DNA of 64,000 nt. Source: Fremontodendron californicum (lineage: Eukaryota > Streptophyta > Magnoliopsida > Malvales > Malvaceae). The stretch is taken from assembly GCA_030761205.1 (NCBI GenBank), contig JAULJL010000018.1:10064501-10128500 (forward strand). Direction: 5' to 3'. The notes below the pieces were generated by a model. That model did not search any database. It had not been told where the DNA came from and was given only the letters and a program-made list of their open reading frames with translations. Below are positions 1 to 10,059 of this stretch, in pieces; position 1 is the stretch's first letter, and each line of letters opens with the position of its first letter. A program made the position numbers and the translations under genes.

Positions 1-624
1 GACAATCATTGTAAATAATACTTGTCAGCGATCATTCCACAATCAAATATATATCTTTTATTGATATATAAAATGTTACATTGAAACCGAAAGAAATTCT
101 TTTGGAATTTAGTTAATGCTCACTCTCAAATCTGTTGTAGCTCAAGATCAATGATTTATAGGAGCCCTACTCGAGTTTCAGAATAACAAAGAATTAATCT
201 CATAATAATTGTAAAATCTTTATTTATAATTAAATTTTTTTAAAAATAACATTTTGTGACTTAATATCTGTGTGCATAATTCCTGTCTTCACATTTTTGG
301 ATTTGAGATTTTTTTTTTTTTTTTTTAAAAAGTGTTAATATAAAAGTTAAAAACGGAGAATGATTGAACTTGGTAATTATAGGTTCAAAATTTTTTTATT
401 GATTCATATATAATTAATGGTTATTATAAAGAAATAAAATTAAAGACTTCAACAAATGATTCACATGTGATTTAATGCACAATGATTGATAACATAGTCT
501 CTTCTTTAAGAAATGCATGCCATAAACATGAAAAAGAATAAGTTTTTTTTATTGATAAAATTATTTAGAATGTTATAAACGTAAAAAAAAATGTTCAACA
601 AATCTGTTAAGGTCTATACTTAAC
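1..624. other. AT-rich spacer, no gene seen
   Basis: AT-rich sequence with a T-run near 309-326 and no coding similarity that I recognise. It lies downstream of the SABATH pseudogene (which runs on the minus strand), so its lost 3' terminal coding sequence should be here or further left, but no convincing SABATH C-terminus can be read. Confidence 0.6.
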
Positions 625-1026
625 AATTTGTTATCGGGCATATACAGGAAAGTTGAATGCGCCGACGTCAGCTTCACTGATAGATTCCTATAACGTATAT
701 ACGGAAAATTACAAAAGAGATTCGAACCCAAATCATTGAATAGGATATACACGCACCTATCGATACCATTAAATCAAATATTCGGGTGTAAAAAAAAAAG
801 TTTTACTTACAGTTTTCACCATGTCCATGAAGATGGATCCCATGCAATCGTACATCAAACCATTTACAAGTTGAGAATAAGGAATCCCATTTGGAATACT
901 TGAACCAACAATTACCATCATTCCTCCTGATTAGAGGTGGCAAAATGAACCCGAACCCGAAAACCCGCCCAGAAAAACCCGAACCCGAACCCGCCCAAAC
1001 CCGATTTGACCAAAAAGTCAAAAACC

Positions 1027-1202
1027 CGAACCCGAAAAAGCCCGAACCCGAATGGGCCCGAACCCGAATGGGCCCGAACCCGAATGGACCCGAACCCGAA
1101 TGGACCCGAACCCGAATGGGCCCGAACCCGAATGAGCCCGAACCCGAATGAGCCCGAACCCGAATGGACCCGAACCCGAGACCGGCCCGAACCCGAACCC
1201 GA
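1027..1202. repeat. Left subterminal 16-bp tandem array of the hAT element
   Basis: About ten units of CCCGAACCCGAATGGG with small variants (TGGA, TGAG). The unit contains two CCCGAA blocks. The right end of the same element has the same unit in the same orientation, although the termini themselves are inverted. Subterminal short repeats are where hAT transposases usually bind, so a binding role is an inference. Confidence 0.85.
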
Positions 1203-1554
1203 ATTTAATACTAAAAATAAAAATAAACAAATTGCAAATTTTTTTTTTTTACAAAGCAATAACTTTAATTATTAATTTTATTCTATTTTTTTTTTAATAA
1301 TTTAATTAAAACTTAAAATTTAATATATTATATATATATATGATGAAATAATAATTTTATCAAAAAGTAAATTATATTTTGTACTTATAAGTTATAACTT
1401 TAACGTCTCATATCATGATGAATTTACAATCTAAATATTTTAAATTCTTGAAAATTTTAAAGATTTGAAAAAAAAAATTGACAATAATTCAATTAATCTA
1501 TAAGGGTAAAAAAATTGACAATAATTCAATTATTTTGGCCTTTTGGGTTATACT

Positions 1555-1807
1555 TAGACCTGCTCACGGGCCGGGCCTGGGCAGGATATTTTGTGTTTCG
1601 GGCCGGCCCGACCCGGAACAGTAATTTTTATTATAATATTATTTTATTTAATTTTAATTATAAAAAAATAAAAAAAATATTTTTTTATTCCAATGAACAG
1701 TGTTTCGGGCCTAAACGGGCGGGCCGGGCCGACCCAGGGCCAGGCCTGGGCAGAGAAAATAAAAAAAAAACTGGGCCGCGGCCCGGCCCGACCCATAAGC
1801 AGCTCTA
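1555..1807. mobile_element. Nested 253-bp hAT-type MITE
   Basis: The ends begin TAGACCTGCTCACGGG and finish AAGCAGCTCTA, about 18 of 22 positions matching as inverted repeats. Perfect 8-bp duplications GTTATACT flank it (1547-1554, 1808-1815). The interior is an AT-rich core between GGCCCG-rich subterminal blocks. Similar TAGACCT...GGGCC ends recur elsewhere in this window, so this is a repeated non-autonomous family. Confidence 0.85.
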
Positions 1808-2052
1808 GTTATACTTATGCGGTTAGGTTAGAGTGGGTTTAATTGGATTATGGCTTTCATGTGATTTTATTTTAGCGGGTGGATTTAATGGTGTTTTGGG
1901 TTTTATGGCCTTTTGGTTTTGGGTATATTTATTATATATTAATAAATAATCATATTAATTATATATTTATTACGTATAATTTAAATATAAATTATATTTT
2001 TTAGTACTACTTTATAATTTATACTTTATACTGATGAAAAAAATATAAGTAC

Positions 2053-2055
<3 letters not shown>

Positions 2056-2091
<36 letters not shown>
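2056..2091. repeat. (AT)n microsatellite
   Basis: Uninterrupted alternating AT run inside the hAT element. Confidence 0.9.
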
Positions 2092-2093
<2 letters not shown>

Positions 2094-2532
2094 TGACTAT
2101 AAGCATAAATTTTTTGCATTTTATAAGTATATAAACGAATAGATGAAGGCCAGGATTTATTTTTAAAAGTTTTTTATTTTATAGTGAATATAAATTATAA
2201 TGTATTTATATTTTGAAATTCGAGCTCATCAAATCAATTATTTTAAATATCAATATATTAATTTATAATATATCATATTTTTTACAATAAATTATTTCAA
2301 AATTTGATTTTATATAACAAATTAATTTCTTATTCTTTTGGTGCTAACAAATATTAATTTTAAAAAATAAATATAATTAAAAATATCATATAATAGCAAA
2401 AGTATAAAAATAAAAAAAAAAAATAATAATAATAATAAATTAATAATTTGTTTTTAGATATAAATATTTAAATTACGTAAAACTGATTACATCTAATATA
2501 AAATAAAATAATGTAAAACATACCCGTACCCA

Positions 2533-2785
2533 GATCGAACCCGAACCCAGACCGAACCCGAACCCGAACCCGAATGGGCCCGAACCCGAATGGGCCCGAA
2601 CCCGAATGGGCCCGAACCCGAATGGGCCCGAACCCGAATGAGCCTGAACCCGAATGAGCCCGAACCCGAATGGACCCGAACCCGAATGAGCCCGAACCCG
2701 GATGGACCCGAACCCGAATGAGCCCGAACCCGAATGAGCCCGAACCCGAATAAACCCGAACCCGAATGAACCCGACCCGAACCCG
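2533..2785. repeat. Right subterminal 16-bp tandem array of the hAT element
   Basis: About thirteen units of the same CCCGAACCCGAATGGG repeat as at the left end, reading in the same direction rather than inverted. Variants include TGAG, TGGA and TAAA in the last four bases. Confidence 0.85.
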
Positions 2786-3359
2786 CCCAATTGCCACCTC
2801 TACTCCTGATACAATCTCTTGAGCTCTAGCACTCAAGAAATTGTTTAAATCCTCAGCAAATTGAGTTGCATACGCCATTAAAACTTCCTGTGGAGCACTG
2901 GTCTAGTGAATCTTGCCTTTGTTCCATGCAGGAGAATGCTTGTCTTGCAATTTTTTCGGCAACTGAGAAAGCCAATGCAACGAATACGAACAATGGGCTA
3001 AATGTAGAGATGATTTAGACAATACTTGCTTATGGAAAGAACCTGGAACCCCAACTACAAAGTATTCCTTTTCTTGTGGGAGAGAGGTGAAGAGGGTATT
3101 AAAATCATTTGTGAATTGATCATTGTAAATCACTTGAAATTCAGGCATTTGATCAGATGTAGGACACTGAGACATATACTTTTTCTTTACAATTTCCAGT
3201 AAATCTTCCATAGAATTTACTGTATTTGATCCAACTCCACATCTAAAATCTGCAAGACGAATTATGTTTGAAATGGAAGCGAAGGTTTCCACATCTAGCT
3301 TCATCATAATTGCATCTTCAATTTTTTTCGTCATAATATTTGCTGCTAATCTCTGCAAA

Positions 3360-4034
3360 TAGGATTAATTTAATCAATATCTAATAGAAGGCCTTCATTT
3401 AAATATTTTTTTTCTTTATGATATAGATAAGATTTATTAAGTATAAACCTTAATAAATTTGATAGTTTTTTAAATTTAAGATAAATATTTTAATTATTTT
3501 GTCTTTCATATATTTTACAGGTGAATAGATAAAATTTCTTAAATATAAACCTTTATAGTTTTTTAAATTTAAGATAAAGATTTGATAGTTAGAATTTTGG
3601 ACTTAAAAGATTTGATAGTTTTTTAAAGTTAAGATAAAGATTTGATAATTAGAATTTTGGATTTAATAGAAAAAAAATTTTGTTTTTAATTTAAAATACG
3701 GTATTTATTTGAATACTAAGTGAACAAGTAATATGTATTCGTATAAAAATTGAAAATTTTGGATAAATATTTTTTTAAAAATTTTAATTTTAAATATAAT
3801 ATATAATTATGATTAAGCTTGTCCTACATGTCATCAAAAAGAAATATCCACATAGGCATCCATATCAACAGAATTTACAATGCCAACATTGATATATATG
3901 ATTACATATTTTATAAATAATCTTTCAAAAAATACTGTTTATTTTTACATTGAAACGCCATTTTTTATTCATAAAATAAAAAGAAAAAAACCTGTAGCTA
4001 AAACGCCAACCAAACCATGAACCAAAAACTGACA
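3360..4034. other. AT-rich spacer with short local duplications
   Basis: No gene is recognisable. Phrases such as TTTTTTAAATTTAAGATAAAGATT recur in this part as imperfect tandem copies of roughly 60 bp (about 3440-3665). The first exon of the SABATH pseudogene would be expected here or further right, but no MNGG-type start was found. Confidence 0.5.
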
Positions 4035-4037
4035 TAA

Positions 4038-4619
4038 GCTGCCTTTGGATTTGAATGGAGCGCCAGTGGCGGTGCCACCATTGTACTGAAAGGTGCATTA
4101 GAAATGCACCTCATGGTGTGCAGTAAATTGTATTGCCTCATCATATTAGCGGGGGTTGGAGGGACAAAGATCCAGTGATTTCATTAAATTTTTCGATTGG
4201 ATTAAAAATTCAACTTCACTTTTTTTTTCTCAATATTTTTTCTTTTATTTTTTACTTAAAAATTTTTGAATTATTTTTTTAATTTTTTCCTTTTTAATTT
4301 TTACTTTATTAATAAAAATATTTTTTATTTATATAATAAATAAATTTATATAATTATATAATAATTAGTTAACTAATTAAAATATTAAATAAATATAAAG
4401 TAATATGTATTAAAAGTTTAAATGTTAAATTTCATTAATATATATATAAAAATAATTTTTCAATATACTTTTAGCTAATTAATCAATTTTCATTCTTACT
4501 TCACCGTCATTATTATATTTTACATCCAAATATATATTTTATCATTAATTTTAATCTCACAATTATCACTATTTTTAATTTTTTTTAAAATCAATTTACC
4601 GTCTATCCAAATTAAGCCA
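4038..4619. mobile_element. Harbinger-like MITE, decayed copy
   Basis: The termini read GCTGCCTTTGGAT at the left and TGGCTTAATTTGGAT on the complement of the right. TAA is present on both sides (4035-4037, 4620-4622), as expected for PIF/Harbinger-type insertion. A short hairpin GGTGCATT-AGA-AATGCACC lies near the left end. The right half aligns by eye with the element at 45291-45959 (ACTTCACCGTCAT, ACATCCAAATAT, TTTTAATCTCAC), with many C-to-T differences, so this is an older member of that family. The superfamily call rests on the TAA and end shape only. Confidence 0.5.
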
Positions 4620-4622
4620 TAA

Positions 4623-5249
4623 TCAATATTGGGTTGGGACGTTGGGTGAGACGAATTTTTATTTTAATGAATTTTAATTTTAAATTTTGGAATCTTCTTA
4701 CATGGTGAATCAGTTTACCTTTTCTTCCCCTAAAATAAAATATAGTTAACTGTTAATATTCAATATTAAAATCTAGTGGTCATTATTTATTCACTAATCA
4801 AAGTCAAGCATCCAAATTTGACCATTATTTAATAACACTTAATATTTATTTATTTTGTAGTTAAACTAACATTTTCTAATTACAACTAATCTTTTTTAAT
4901 TAGTTTTTATTATTTTTTTAATAATTTTAAAGATATGTATTATTTTATTAATCCCGTTTATGGATTCTAAAAACGTTTATAGAGTCTAAAAACTCTAATA
5001 CAGTGGATGAGATGATTTTTTTTATTTTATTATCATTATATTATGAAAAATCATTTCATACACTGCTTGTGATATTTTTAAACTTCATAAACGAAATTAA
5101 TAATGTGACACATATTTTTTACTAAAAAAAAAATTCACTTATAAAATTTGAAAAAAAAATTACGAATAATATATATTAAAATCGAACTCTTAAATTAAAC
5201 AATGCAAACACATCATTAATGTCACATGACATCTATATGGATTATGATG
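4623..5249. other. AT-rich spacer, nothing recognised
   Basis: No coding or RNA gene similarity is seen. It contains a weak inverted pair around 4960-5100 (CCCGTTTATGGA...TTCATAAACGAAATTAAT), possibly an old MITE. Confidence 0.45.
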
Positions 5250-5258
5250 AAGGCATAG

Positions 5259-7222
5259 GATTTTTTTATCACAATATAGCTAAAAAAAAAATATTTATCG
5301 AAATATTGTTGTTTTCAGATTAATTTCTAAAATCCTCTAGTTTTAAATCAATTGAAAAATCGCCATCACCCATGGCGATTTTTCAGCGTGTATTTGAAAA
5401 AAAATTCAAAAAATACCAAGGGAAATCGCCATCTCCCATAGCGATTTCCCTTTGTATTTTTTTGAAAAAAATTAAATTTTAAGAAGGGAAACCCTTCTTT
5501 CTTTTTTTAATTATGAAATAATATAAATTATATAATGAAAAAATAATTTCTTTTCTTTTTTATTTAATTATTAAATAACAAAAATCATATAATTTATAAT
5601 TTTTAAAATAAAATAAAAATTTAATAAAATTTATAATTTAAATAATAAAATTATAAAAAAAATTATAAAAAATTTAAAATTATATTTGTAATACCAATCG
5701 GATTCTTTTCAACTTGTATTCGTAATAAATGAACTTTCGGAAGAAAGACCAACCAAAGCGTTGTGGATTATGCAGTAATGAAGGTCATAGCTAGACCTAT
5801 CCACGGACCGGTAACCCGCCCGGCCTGATAAGCCCGAATCGTATTTGGGCCGAGCTTGGACAAGTGCTTTTGTAATTCGGGCTGGCATGCTTAGCTCGAA
5901 TTATAATTTATTAAATAAAAATATTTTTTATTTAACTTTAATTATATATATATATATATAAATGTATTTTTAATATTCATATAAAATACCAGATTGATTT
6001 TTAATATTTACCGGACCGGACTGAGGCCCGAAATTTTTTTATTTCCTTTGTCTAAGCCTGAAAATAAAAATTATATAATTTATAATTTAAAAAAATTGAA
6101 AATTATAAAATTATAAAATTTAAATAAAAAATTTAAATAATAACAATTTTAAAAATTATATAAATACGATTCGGGTTTATCGGGCCGGACTTACCACCAT
6201 GTAAACCTGTCCAAGGGCCAGGCTACTCGCCCAAGCCCGAAGGCCCGCCCATATTTGGGAGGGCTTGTACAAAAATTTAGGCCCGAAAAATGGGTTTGGA
6301 CAAAAAAATTAGGCCCGTTTAAAATTGGGCCAGGCCTTGGCTCCAACATTCAAGGCCCGAGCACGGCTTTGCCCAGCCGATTTTTTAATTAAATAATATA
6401 TTATTTATATATATTATGTAATTTATGTCATATAAAATTAAATATATATATAATATTATAATGTAAATATTAAAAAATATGTTAAGTTGTCCATGTTTAA
6501 CAACTTAATAAAAGAAAAAAATATAAAATTATTAAAGATTAAATAATAAAAAAATATATATCTGTAAAAAAAATATGGGAGGGCCTAAACTGACTTGGGC
6601 TATCAATTTACAAATATATATTATATTAAAAGAATAAAAAAAAATAATTATCAGGCTGGGCGGGTTACCCGGCCCATGGATAGGTCTAGCTATGACATTC
6701 ATTCCTGCATAATCCACAACGCTTTGGTTGGTCTTTCTCTCGGAGGTCCATTTATTACGAATACAAGTTAAAAAGAATTCGATTGATATTACGAATATAA
6801 TTTTTAAATTTTTTATAAATTATTTTTTTAATTTTATTATTTAAATTATAAATTTTATTATATTTTTATTTTTTTTATTTTTAAAAATTAAAAATTATAT
6901 AATTTTTATTATTTAATAATTAAATAAAAAAAGAAAAAAATTGTTTTTTTAATTATATAATTTATATTATTTCATAATTAAAAAAAAAAAGACTCTTAAA
7001 ATTTAATTTTTTTTCAAAAAACACCAAGAGAAATCGTCATGGGGATGGCGATTTTTTTTTGTGTTTTTTGAAAAAAAATTCAAATACACGTTGAAAAATC
7101 GTGATGGAAATGACGAATTTTTAGCTGATTTAAAACTATCAAAATTTTAAAAAATAATCTAAAAGTAATAATATTTCAATAAATTATTTTTTTTAATTAT
7201 ATTGTGATAAAAAAAAAATCGA
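5259..7222. mobile_element. Long-inverted-repeat (fold-back, Mutator-like) element A
   Basis: The left arm (5259 to about 5831) and right arm (about 6649-7222) align as inverted copies over roughly 570 bp. They start from ATCACAATATA and run through GCGTTGTGGATTATGCAG and GTCATAGCTAGACCTATCCA to CCTGATA. A perfect 9-bp duplication AAGGCATAG flanks it (5250-5258, 7223-7231), the length typical of Mutator-like elements. The centre (5832-6648) is GGCCCG-rich hAT-like material. No transposase is encoded. Each arm also contains small palindromes built on AAATCGCCAT. A short reading frame spanning the inner arm is a by-product of the repeat. Confidence 0.8.
5354..5450. repeat. Paired AAATCGCCAT hairpins
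   Basis: Two imperfect palindromes of about 30 bp, one around 5354-5384 and one around 5420-5450, each of the form AAATCGCCAT-spacer-ATGGCGATTT. The same motif recurs at 7030-7060, 7095-7125, 7555-7585, 7665-7733 and 8940-8985 in the arms of both fold-back elements. Confidence 0.7.
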
Positions 7223-7460
7223 AAGGCATAGCCACCAGAAGATAAAGATGCCATTAGTATATCACCACTCACTCCTTTCTCGTTTTGGTATATTCCTTCT
7301 CTATCCCATCAATCATAATTTTTTATTTGAAGCTATGTCATGTCATGTTTGGGTCACTTTAAGTCAATCTGTGGACCAAAACAAAAGTAATGGCAATGTG
7401 CCAGAACGTTTATCTTTTTCTTGTTTTTCTTTTTCCCAGCCAGTCCATTGCTTTTTGCGG

Positions 7461-9116
7461 TTTTTTTTATTACAATATTATTTTTTTTTTAATCTCAAAT
7501 TATCGTTGTTTTTAAATTACTGTTCAATTTTTTTTTTTTTTTTTAATTTTGTTAAAAAATTATCATGATCCATGACGATTTTTTAACATGTTTATCAATT
7601 TTTTTTAAAGTAATGAAGGGCGATTTCCCTTCATCATATTTTTAAAAAAAAATAGTTGGAAAATCGTCATTCAAGGTGACGATTTCCCAACATGGAGAAT
7701 TCGAAAACATGAATTCTCCATGTTGGGAAATCGCCACTGCTGGTGACGATTTCCCAACTTCTAACTTTTTTTTTTCATTTTAAATAATAAATTTTATATA
7801 ATTTATAATTTTAAAAAAATAAAAAATAAAAAATAATAAATTTTAAATAACAAAATTAAAAAATAACTATTTACAAAAAATTTATTAGTCCAAGCGCGGC
7901 CCGGTAAGCTCGGATTGTATTGATCCGAGCTTGGATAAGTATTTTTGTAATTCGGGTCAGCCGACCTAACCCGAATTATTATTTATTAAATAAAAATATT
8001 TTTATTTAAATTTAATTATAAAACATATAAAAATATATTTTTAATAGTGAAATGGACTTTCGAGCTTACTGGGTCAGGCTTGGGCAAGGAAAATAAAACG
8101 TTGTGGATTATGCAAGAATGCAGGTCATAGTAGACCTATCCACGGGCCGGCCCGGATTACTGTTTATATATTAAAATAATTATATTCAAGCCTGCGAGCT
8201 GGGCCTGGGCAAGGAAGTTGAAAAAATTTCGGGCCGTTGCCCGGCCCATGAGCATGTCATTTACGAATATAATTTTTAAATTTTTTGTAAATCAATTTTT
8301 TTATTTATTTTTTTTTTAATTTTAAATTTTAATTTTTTAAAATTAAAAATTATATAATTTTTATTTAAATTTTATTATTTAATGAATTTTTAAAATATAT
8401 ATATATAAGTTGGAAAATCGCCACCATGGATATTCAAAATACATCCGGTCCGAATTACAAAAACACTTGTCCAAGCCCGGACCAATACAATTCGGGCTTA
8501 CTAGACCGGGTAAGCTACTCGGTCCATGGATAGGTCTAGCTATGACCTTCATTTCTGCATAATCCACAATGCTTTATTTCCCTTGCCCAAGCCTATTTCG
8601 AGTCGGATCGACCCGAAAGCCCTTTTTATTATTAAAAATACATTTTTATATATTTTATAATTATATTTAAATAAAAAAATATTTTTTATTTAATAAATAA
8701 TAATTCGGGCTAGGTCAGCTAGCCCAAATTACAAAAACACTTGTTCAAACTCAGACCAGTACGATCCGGGCTTACCAGGCAGCGCTTGGACCAATAAAAT
8801 TTTTAAATTTTTTTTAAAATTTTGTTATTTAAATTTTATTAATTTTATTTTTTAAAATTAATAAATTATATAAAATTTATTATTTAAAATAAATAAAAAG
8901 TTAGAAGTTGGGACCAACTACTTTTTTTTGTTTTTTATAAATATGATGACGGGAAATCGCATGACTTATGGCGATTTCCCTTCACCATTTTAAAAAAAAA
9001 AAAAAATTGATAAACATATTAAAAAATCGCAATTAAAAAAATGAATTTTGAATAATAATTTAAAAACAATGATAATTTAAGAATTAAAAAAAAAAAAAAA
9101 AGCAATATTGTGATAA
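7461..9116. mobile_element. Long-inverted-repeat (fold-back, Mutator-like) element B
   Basis: It lies 230 bp from element A and resembles it. The left arm (7461 to about 8130) and right arm (about 8540-9116) are inverted copies, including TTACAATATT/AATATTGTGATAA ends and the same GTTGTGGATTATGCA and GGTCATAG inner segment found in A. The left arm keeps a roughly 100-bp hairpin block that is missing from the right arm. No clean 9-bp target duplication is visible (flanks GCTTTTTGC and GACCCACAC differ). No transposase is encoded. Confidence 0.7.
7680..7733. repeat. Perfect 23-bp-stem hairpin
   Basis: Bases 7680-7702 pair perfectly with 7711-7733 around the 8-base loop GAAAACAT. The stem includes GAATTCTCCATG and TTGGGAAATCG. 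It is present in only one arm of element B. Confidence 0.85.
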
Positions 9117-10059
9117 AAAGACCCACACACTTATTTTCTACTTGTAATATTTTTCTTTTAATCTTATTCACAAGATTCCTAATCTCAATTTCTCTCTTTT
9201 ACAATTTTCTCGTGATTTTATCTTAAATATGTGATATTTTTGTTTATTAAATTGTAAGTTAGATTAGCAAATTATGTTATCAAAACCCAAATTATAGGAA
9301 ATAATTTGGGGGCTTAGAATTATTATCAACTATTTCTCAAGTCTCACAGCCTTTATTAGGACAAGAAATGGATAAAATTTACCATTTATCCAAAAATAAA
9401 ATGGATAAAATCTTCCAGAAGAAAAAAAAAATATGTTATGGCTTATTGATTATAGAGAGATGGTATCAAAAAGATACAGATAATTATCTTTATCTATTAA
9501 TTTCTCCGTTACTCCGATTTTTTATTTTAAAATATTCTTATTAGATATTTATGTCCGACTCATATCTGAACATGAGTATAGAAATATGACTATTCAAGAA
9601 TCCTCCAAATAAAAAAAAAAACTTTAAAAAATTAAACATATTTATATCAAACACAAACTCATATCTGACACTTTCACCCGAATTCAAATAACATAGATTA
9701 CTCAAGCCAGAAATTTTCTTAATTCTTAAAGATAATTCATAAGTAAGCAATAACCATCAAAGGTTAATTAAGATTAAACTTCAAATATCCCAAAATTCTT
9801 CCTTGTTTTAAAATTTTTTTATTTTTGAGTAAAAGTTCTGGAAAGAAAAACAAAAGATAAAAAAGTGAAGATAATTTATTTATTTATTTTCTCAAGCTTT
9901 TCCATGAGCAATGCATAAATTGAAGAATCAATGCCATTGTTCTCAGCTTAAAGCATTATATGTAGAAAGAAAATGAATCATCCCACAATCATTTTTATAT
10001 ACAAAGGGACAACCACCATTTTTGGTTGTTTTAAAGCATGAGATAATTTACAGTTTTGT
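9117..10059. other. Spacer downstream of the J8-like gene, no gene seen
   Basis: AT-rich sequence with no recognisable coding similarity. Its right part holds the 3' untranslated region and polyadenylation site of the neighbouring minus-strand gene, but I cannot place them exactly. Confidence 0.5.

Larger units (their letters stand above)
932..2802. mobile_element. Non-autonomous hAT-type DNA transposon inserted in the SABATH exon
   Basis: The ends are perfect 12-bp inverted repeats, TAGAGGTGGCAA (932-943) and TTGCCACCTCTA (2791-2802). They are flanked by perfect 8-bp duplications CTCCTGAT (924-931 and 2803-2810), which also match the interrupted methyltransferase codons. An 8-bp duplication with TAGAGRTGGCAA-like ends is typical of the hAT superfamily. 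No transposase is encoded; the inside is AT-rich with a 16-bp tandem array near each end and a second, smaller hAT-type element nested at 1555-1807. Removal of the element plus one duplication would rejoin the exon in frame at this point. The reading-frame runs over the arrays are products of the repeat and not proteins. Confidence 0.9.
625..3352 (-). pseudogene. SABATH-family carboxyl methyltransferase pseudogene
   Basis: SABATH enzymes methylate carboxyl groups of salicylate, jasmonate, loganate and similar small molecules, or N atoms in xanthines, using SAM in the cytosol. Family hallmarks are readable on the minus strand. One coding block starts after a splice acceptor near 3353 and contains PEFQVIYND, VVGVPGSFH, SSLHLAHCSYSLHWLSQ and SPAWNKG. 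It continues at 2880-2811 with the NNFLSARAQEIVSG segment, then at 923-803 with GGMMVIVGSSIPNG and CMGSIFMDMV before a GTAAGT donor. A short further exon near 690-625 reads SEADVGAFNFPVY. Breaks: a TAG stop at 2903-2905 where the family has Tyr, a SAM-binding motif read as ADFRCGVGSN instead of the usual DLGCSSGPN, a 1-base slip near 683, and a 1.87-kb transposon after SG. The N-terminal exon was not found. The substrate cannot be inferred. Confidence 0.85.

Noticed and set aside
803..1275. Overlapping open frames with GSGSFGFG- or PEPEW-type repeats on both strands
   Set aside because: They are translations of the 16-bp CCCGAACCCGAATGGG array, open in several frames at once; the same occurs at 2468-2878.
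6532..8567. Two similar short proteins (MDYAGMNVIARPIHGP and MDYAEMKVIARPIHGP) that look like conserved paralogues
   Set aside because: Both fall on the inner part of the inverted arms of fold-back elements A and B; the similarity is that of the DNA repeat and the frames run into AT-rich noise.
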